NCBI GenBank assembly: GCA_963799975.1
Contig: CAWCZF010000004.1
Span: 1 to 64,000, forward strand
From: Actinoallomurus sp963799975
GTDB lineage: Bacteria > Actinomycetota > Actinomycetes > Streptosporangiales > Streptosporangiaceae
Direction: 5' to 3'
Length of the DNA stretch: 64,000 bases
A program made the translations under genes and the position numbers. Each line of letters starts with the position of its first letter. The first letter of the stretch is position 1. Of this stretch, positions 60,921-64,000 are shown in pieces. The notes under the pieces were generated by a model that was not told the origin of the DNA, made no database searches, and saw only the letters and a program-made list of their open reading frames with translations.

Positions 60921-61943
60921 TCAAGGAACGTCTCCGTGAATGTTCGGCCGCGCCTCCGCTCGCGCCTCGAACAGGCAGAAGCCGGAGGGCGCGGTCAGCG
61001 TCCGCTCGACGGAGAGCCCCGCCCGTCGCAGCAGTTCCTCGTACTCCTCGGCCGAGCGGCTCTGGCCCCCGAGGAGCACGAGCATGGCCAGGTCGCGTAT
61101 TGCCGCCTCCAGCACGTCGTCGGCCTTGCGCGCGCGCTCGATGAGGAGCAGCCGGCCGCGTTCGCCGAGTGCGGCACGGCAGTTGCGCAGGATGCGCAGC
61201 GCCGATTCGTCGTTCCAGTTGTGGATGACCGACTTGATGAGATAAACGTCGGCGCCGCGGGGCACCTCGGCCAGGAAGTCGCCCGCGACGAGTTCGCACC
61301 GGTCCGCGACCCCGCGGTCCGCCATCGTCTGGCGCGCGATGGCGATGGCGGCGGGCTGCTCGAACGCGACGCCGCGCAGCCCCGGACGGCGCGTCAGGAG
61401 CTCGGCCAGCAGGGTGCCATCGCCCGCGCCCAGGTCGGCGACCACACCGCCGCGTGGAAAGTCGTAGAGGCCGAGGATCTCCTCGAGGAAACGCTCGGTG
61501 TTCAGCCGCATGGTGCGCGCGAACGAGGCCGCGGCGTCGTCGTCGCGGTCGAAGTGGCGCCACAGGTCATGGCCGTGCCGGTGCTCGAACGCGGAGTCGC
61601 CGGTTCGCAGCGCGTAGTCCAGCTCGGACCATGCCTCGTAGTACTCCGCGCCCGCCATCAGCGCGTGGCCGTAGAGGCTGCCGGTGCCGCTGCGGAGCGG
61701 CTCCAGCAGCGCCGTGCCGCGGTAGGCGTTCTCCCCCGCCGCCTCGACCAGCCCGAGTCCCTCCAGCGCCCGCAGGTATCGCCGCAGCGTCGGGACGCCG
61801 ATGCCCGTCAGCCCGCTGAGCGCGGTGTCGGTGAGAGTACGGTCCGCGAGGTGGTCGGGGATCTGGAAGCGGACCGCCGACGCCACCAACTGGGTGCGGA
61901 TGTGGCCGTCCACCAGGGCGTTGAGCTGCTCGAACGCGCCCAT
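60921..61943 (-). CDS. SAM-dependent O-methyltransferase-like protein
   Basis: 340 residues. An N-terminal dimerisation winged helix (VRFQIPDHLADRTLTDTALS, then GLTGIGVPTLRRYLRALEGL) precedes the catalytic domain. The AdoMet loop is VVADLGAGDGTLLAELLTRR, followed by GDFLAEVPRGADVYLIKSVI and the NWNDESALRILRNCR region where O-methyltransferases carry the catalytic His (here IHNWND). This is the plant-COMT/antibiotic O-methyltransferase layout. The ATG (61,941-61,943) shares a base with the stop of the hydroxylase gene. Substrate unknown; it probably methylates a hydroxyl of a secondary metabolite. Confidence 0.82.
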   Translation of the reverse strand: MGAFEQLNALVDGHIRTQLVASAVRFQIPDHLADRTLTDTALSGLTGIGVPTLRRYLRALEGLGLVEAAGENAYRGTALLEPLRSGTGSLYGHALMAGAEYYEAWSELDYALRTGDSAFEHRHGHDLWRHFDRDDDAAASFARTMRLNTERFLEEILGLYDFPRGGVVADLGAGDGTLLAELLTRRPGLRGVAFEQPAAIAIARQTMADRGVADRCELVAGDFLAEVPRGADVYLIKSVIHNWNDESALRILRNCRAALGERGRLLLIERARKADDVLEAAIRDLAMLVLLGGQSRSAEEYEELLRRAGLSVERTLTAPSGFCLFEARAEARPNIHGDVP

Positions 61944-62920
61944 CACGCGGGCACCGGCATCGCCGGCCGCACACACTCGGTGAGCGCGTGCCCCTCGCGT
62001 ACGCGGAACCGCACCCGCGGCGACGGAGGCGACAGGTCGACGTGCAGCGTCCGCTCGTCGGTCCAGCCTTCGAGACGGAACTCGCCCATGCCCACGTGGA
62101 CCAGCGTGAACCGGGGCTCCGAGCCCGTCACCAGCACCAGCCGGCCGTCTCTCGCCTCGATGCTCGCGGGCAGGTCGGGTAACGCGGCGTCCGTCTCGTC
62201 CTCGGACCAGTCGGGAAAGGTCGCGGGCATCGCGACCGTGCAACGGAACGCGTCCAGGTCGGCGGCGCGCAGCCGTACGGCCGGACGCTCCAGGATCACG
62301 TCGTGCCGGCCGAGCCGGTCGAGGAACTCCACGGGGAACAGCGCGAGCGACTCGGCCGTCACCGCGCAGTCGATGACCAGGTGGATCCGCGACTCGTCGC
62401 CGGTGTTGCGTACGTGGTGCACCTGGTTGAAGTCGCCGTACCAGAGTCGTCCGGCGTCCCAGTGGACCTCGTCCCCGCCGATGACCATGATGGCGCCGGG
62501 GTTGGTGACGATCGGGACGTGGAGCCGCAGGTTCCCCCAGGGGAGGCCGACCTTGCCGTCGCGGTGCTCGTAGATCCGCGCGCCGGGGCCGAGCGCCATC
62601 AGCCGTACGCCGCGCAGCCGCGCCGGGAGGCCGGCCAGGACCTCGGTGAGGTACGGGCTCCGCTTCAGGTGGACGGTGTCGGCGAACGCGTCCAGGCCCG
62701 CGCCGCCGGGGTCGGTGCGGTCCGGGTCGCCGCCGAGACTGCGCAGCGCGATGATCCGCCAGTCGATCTCCGCCTCCTGGAACAGGCCGTCCTGGCTGAT
62801 CGCCCGCTGGGCCCGCCACGGGTTCCGCCGGAGCGCGAGCACCTCCTCCGTCAGGCGGCCGACGTCGTACGTGCGCGCGAGCGGGACCGAGGTGTGCGGG
62901 GACCGGACACGCGTCGTCAT
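61943..62920 (-). CDS. Aspartyl/asparaginyl beta-hydroxylase-like 2OG-Fe(II) oxygenase
   Basis: 325 residues. Iron ligands His119 and Asp121 lie in GARIYEHRDGKVGLPWGNLR, and the distal His168 in DFNQVHHVRNTG; Arg178 in ESRIHLVIDC should bind 2-oxoglutarate. WGNLRLHVPIVTNPGAIMVI is the family core. The C-terminal 130 residues are extra and unrecognised. Such enzymes hydroxylate beta carbons of Asp or Asn, free, in peptides or on carriers. It overlaps the upstream methyltransferase by four bases (ATGA) and the downstream one by one base, so the three proteins are made together. Confidence 0.85.
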   Translation of the reverse strand: MTTRVRSPHTSVPLARTYDVGRLTEEVLALRRNPWRAQRAISQDGLFQEAEIDWRIIALRSLGGDPDRTDPGGAGLDAFADTVHLKRSPYLTEVLAGLPARLRGVRLMALGPGARIYEHRDGKVGLPWGNLRLHVPIVTNPGAIMVIGGDEVHWDAGRLWYGDFNQVHHVRNTGDESRIHLVIDCAVTAESLALFPVEFLDRLGRHDVILERPAVRLRAADLDAFRCTVAMPATFPDWSEDETDAALPDLPASIEARDGRLVLVTGSEPRFTLVHVGMGEFRLEGWTDERTLHVDLSPPSPRVRFRVREGHALTECVRPAMPVPA

Positions 62921-63708
62921 GACACGCCGGCCTTGCGCACCACGACGGCACCCGGGTCGTCGGGGTCGTTGGTCGCCATGCGGATCCCCGAGCCCTCGGC
63001 GGGGAGCAGGCCCACCGCCGCCAGATCCGACAGGACCGCGTCCGGCCGGTGCAGGTTGTGCAGGCGTTCGACCACCTCGGTGGCGATGACCGCGCCCCGG
63101 TGGTGCGTGCGGTAGGTCATGCGCAGGCGTGACAGGTCGGGGTCGATGCGCTCCGCCCGCATGGAGTAGGTGTACCGGCATTCACCGAGCGTGACCTCGT
63201 CCACCACCTGGTCCGGCATCTCCGGCGCCGGCTCGGTGAGCACCATGTCCATGGCCGCGATTCCGCCGGGCCGCAGGTGGTCGGCGATGGCGCGGAACAG
63301 TGCGGGCCGGTCGTCCTTCGCGACGTGCTCCAGCACGCCGGCCAAGCAGATGAGGTCGAACGTGCGGTCCAGCGCGAAGTCCAGCGCGGAGCCCGCGAGC
63401 ACGGTGACGCGATCCCACAGGTGCGGCCGCTGGGCGAGCTTGGCCAGCAGTACGGCCCGCATGGTGACCGAGCGGTCGAGGCACCAGACGCCGGCGGCGC
63501 GCTCGGCCAACGCCAGCGTGATGCGCCCCGTACCCGAACCGATCTCCAGCACCGATCCGTTCTCGGGCACCAGTTCGGCGAAGAACCTCGGCGAGGGCAG
63601 TGCACGGTCGCCGTCCTTCGCGCGGAGCAGGTCGTAGTAGCCGGGGTTGAAGGCGTACGGATCGATCGGATTGACGGCGTCAGCGGTTGCGGGCACCTTT
63701 CCTCCCAC
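62917..63708 (-). CDS. Class I SAM-dependent methyltransferase
   Basis: 263 residues. The AdoMet motif is GSVLEIGSGTGRITLALAER, then GVWCLDRSVTMRAVLLAKLA and FDLICLAGVLEHVAKDD, with LRPGGIAAMDMVL closing the Rossmann half. This resembles small-molecule methyltransferases of the methyltransf_25 type. It is first in the minus-strand operon and coupled to the hydroxylase. The N-terminal DPYAFNPGYYDLLRAKDG is typical of proteins acting on soluble substrates. Substrate unknown. About 200 bases with no gene separate it from the divergent lipoprotein. Confidence 0.83.
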   Translation of the reverse strand: MGGKVPATADAVNPIDPYAFNPGYYDLLRAKDGDRALPSPRFFAELVPENGSVLEIGSGTGRITLALAERAAGVWCLDRSVTMRAVLLAKLAQRPHLWDRVTVLAGSALDFALDRTFDLICLAGVLEHVAKDDRPALFRAIADHLRPGGIAAMDMVLTEPAPEMPDQVVDEVTLGECRYTYSMRAERIDPDLSRLRMTYRTHHRGAVIATEVVERLHNLHRPDAVLSDLAAVGLLPAEGSGIRMATNDPDDPGAVVVRKAGVS

Positions 63709-63909
63709 GTTGAGGTCGCACAGGCGTGTCCGAGATACATCCAGCCGAATGTCCGGATTACTACACTCTCTGCCTTAAGCGCTAATTAATCCGTATTTCA
63801 CGTGGCGTGCTGACCAGCATCGGCCGGGTTCACGCGAGTCGACGCGCGAACGGCGCTGTGTTACCGGGAGGGCTGTCCTGGTTCGATCGCGACGGGTAGC
63901 TTTTGTGGC

Positions 63910-64000
63910 GTGACGCCGGTCCGCTGGATGCTTGTCCTCTCCGGGGGTGTTCTGGGCGTCGCCGGATGCTCGTCCTCCCACCCCCACGCGACGCCGTCCT
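63910..64000 (+). CDS. Lipoprotein, N-terminal fragment
   Basis: A GTG at 63,910 opens a frame that runs off the window. Thirty codons show a short basic N-region, a hydrophobic stretch (WMLVLSGGVLGVAG) and a lipobox L-G-V-A-G-C followed by SSS, so the mature protein would be lipid-anchored at that Cys. Nothing can be said about the missing part. Confidence 0.5.
   Translation, partial: MTPVRWMLVLSGGVLGVAGCSSSHPHATPS

Noticed and set aside
1..64000. tRNA or rRNA genes
   Set aside because: No T-loop (GGTTCRAATC-type) with matching acceptor stem or rRNA-like segment was noticed on reading intergenic regions; a covariance-model scan was not possible.

Overview
The window looks like two unrelated pieces of DNA joined near position 14,000. 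Bases 1 to about 13,990 resemble a soil Verrucomicrobiota or Planctomycetota genome: DUF1549/DUF1553 and DUF1501 proteins, NHL/HYR secreted proteins, a RelE-type toxin pair and non-coding tandem repeats. Almost every long gene there is broken by small frameshifts. From about 14,340 to the end the DNA is a very GC-rich actinobacterial chromosome with clean long reading frames, 4-nt translational couplings and strong hairpin terminators. A Streptosporangiales/Thermomonosporaceae-like host is my guess from codon style only. About 350 bases between the parts fit neither.

Layout. 1-890: DUF1697 tail and toxin/antitoxin pair. 848-10,332: two tandem paralogues of a large secreted NHL-HYR-NxxGxxAF protein, each behind the same promoter. 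10,333-11,292: non-coding, with a 109-111 bp tandem repeat. 11,293-13,996: DUF1549/DUF1553 gene and a truncated DUF1501 gene. 14,344-19,003: metalloprotease, PQQ-type beta-propeller protein, solute symporter with DUF3311 partner.

19,171-46,536 is a biosynthetic cluster built on an amino-group carrier protein (AmCP, LysW type). A coupled minus-strand operon runs lysW-lysX-lysY-lysZ-(lysK/transketolase-N fusion)-transketolase-C-NRPS-two acyl-CoA dehydrogenases. Around it lie a PAPS-type sulfotransferase, AzlCD exporter, DegT aminotransferase, BtrH-like acyltransferase, GNAT, M20 hydrolase, CysD/CysN ATP sulfurylase, an orphan response regulator, a Tat-exported amine oxidase, a TPP enzyme and an EamA exporter. 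This gene logic (carrier-bound glutamate, reduction to semialdehyde, C2 transfer by transketolase, transamination, release, sulfation) matches the route known for the diamino-dihydroxyheptanoate precursor of the 1-azabicyclo[3.1.0]hexane unit of vazabitide, ficellomycin and azinomycin. The product here is predicted, not known.

46,547-50,132 holds a class III lanthipeptide locus: LanKC synthetase and a 33-residue precursor whose gene overlaps the 3' end of lanKC. 52,190-55,958 holds a minimal RiPP operon: a P450, a five-codon gene encoding MRYVH behind a perfect Shine-Dalgarno, a B12-type radical SAM RiPP maturase and a DUF5825-like protein. The P450 plus MxYxH pentapeptide is the biarylitide signature; the added radical SAM enzyme is the unusual part. 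56,113-58,826: PadR regulator, membrane protein, glycerophosphodiesterase. 58,958-63,708: SARP/NB-ARC regulator and a coupled methyltransferase-hydroxylase-methyltransferase operon, possibly another small pathway. The window ends inside a lipoprotein gene.
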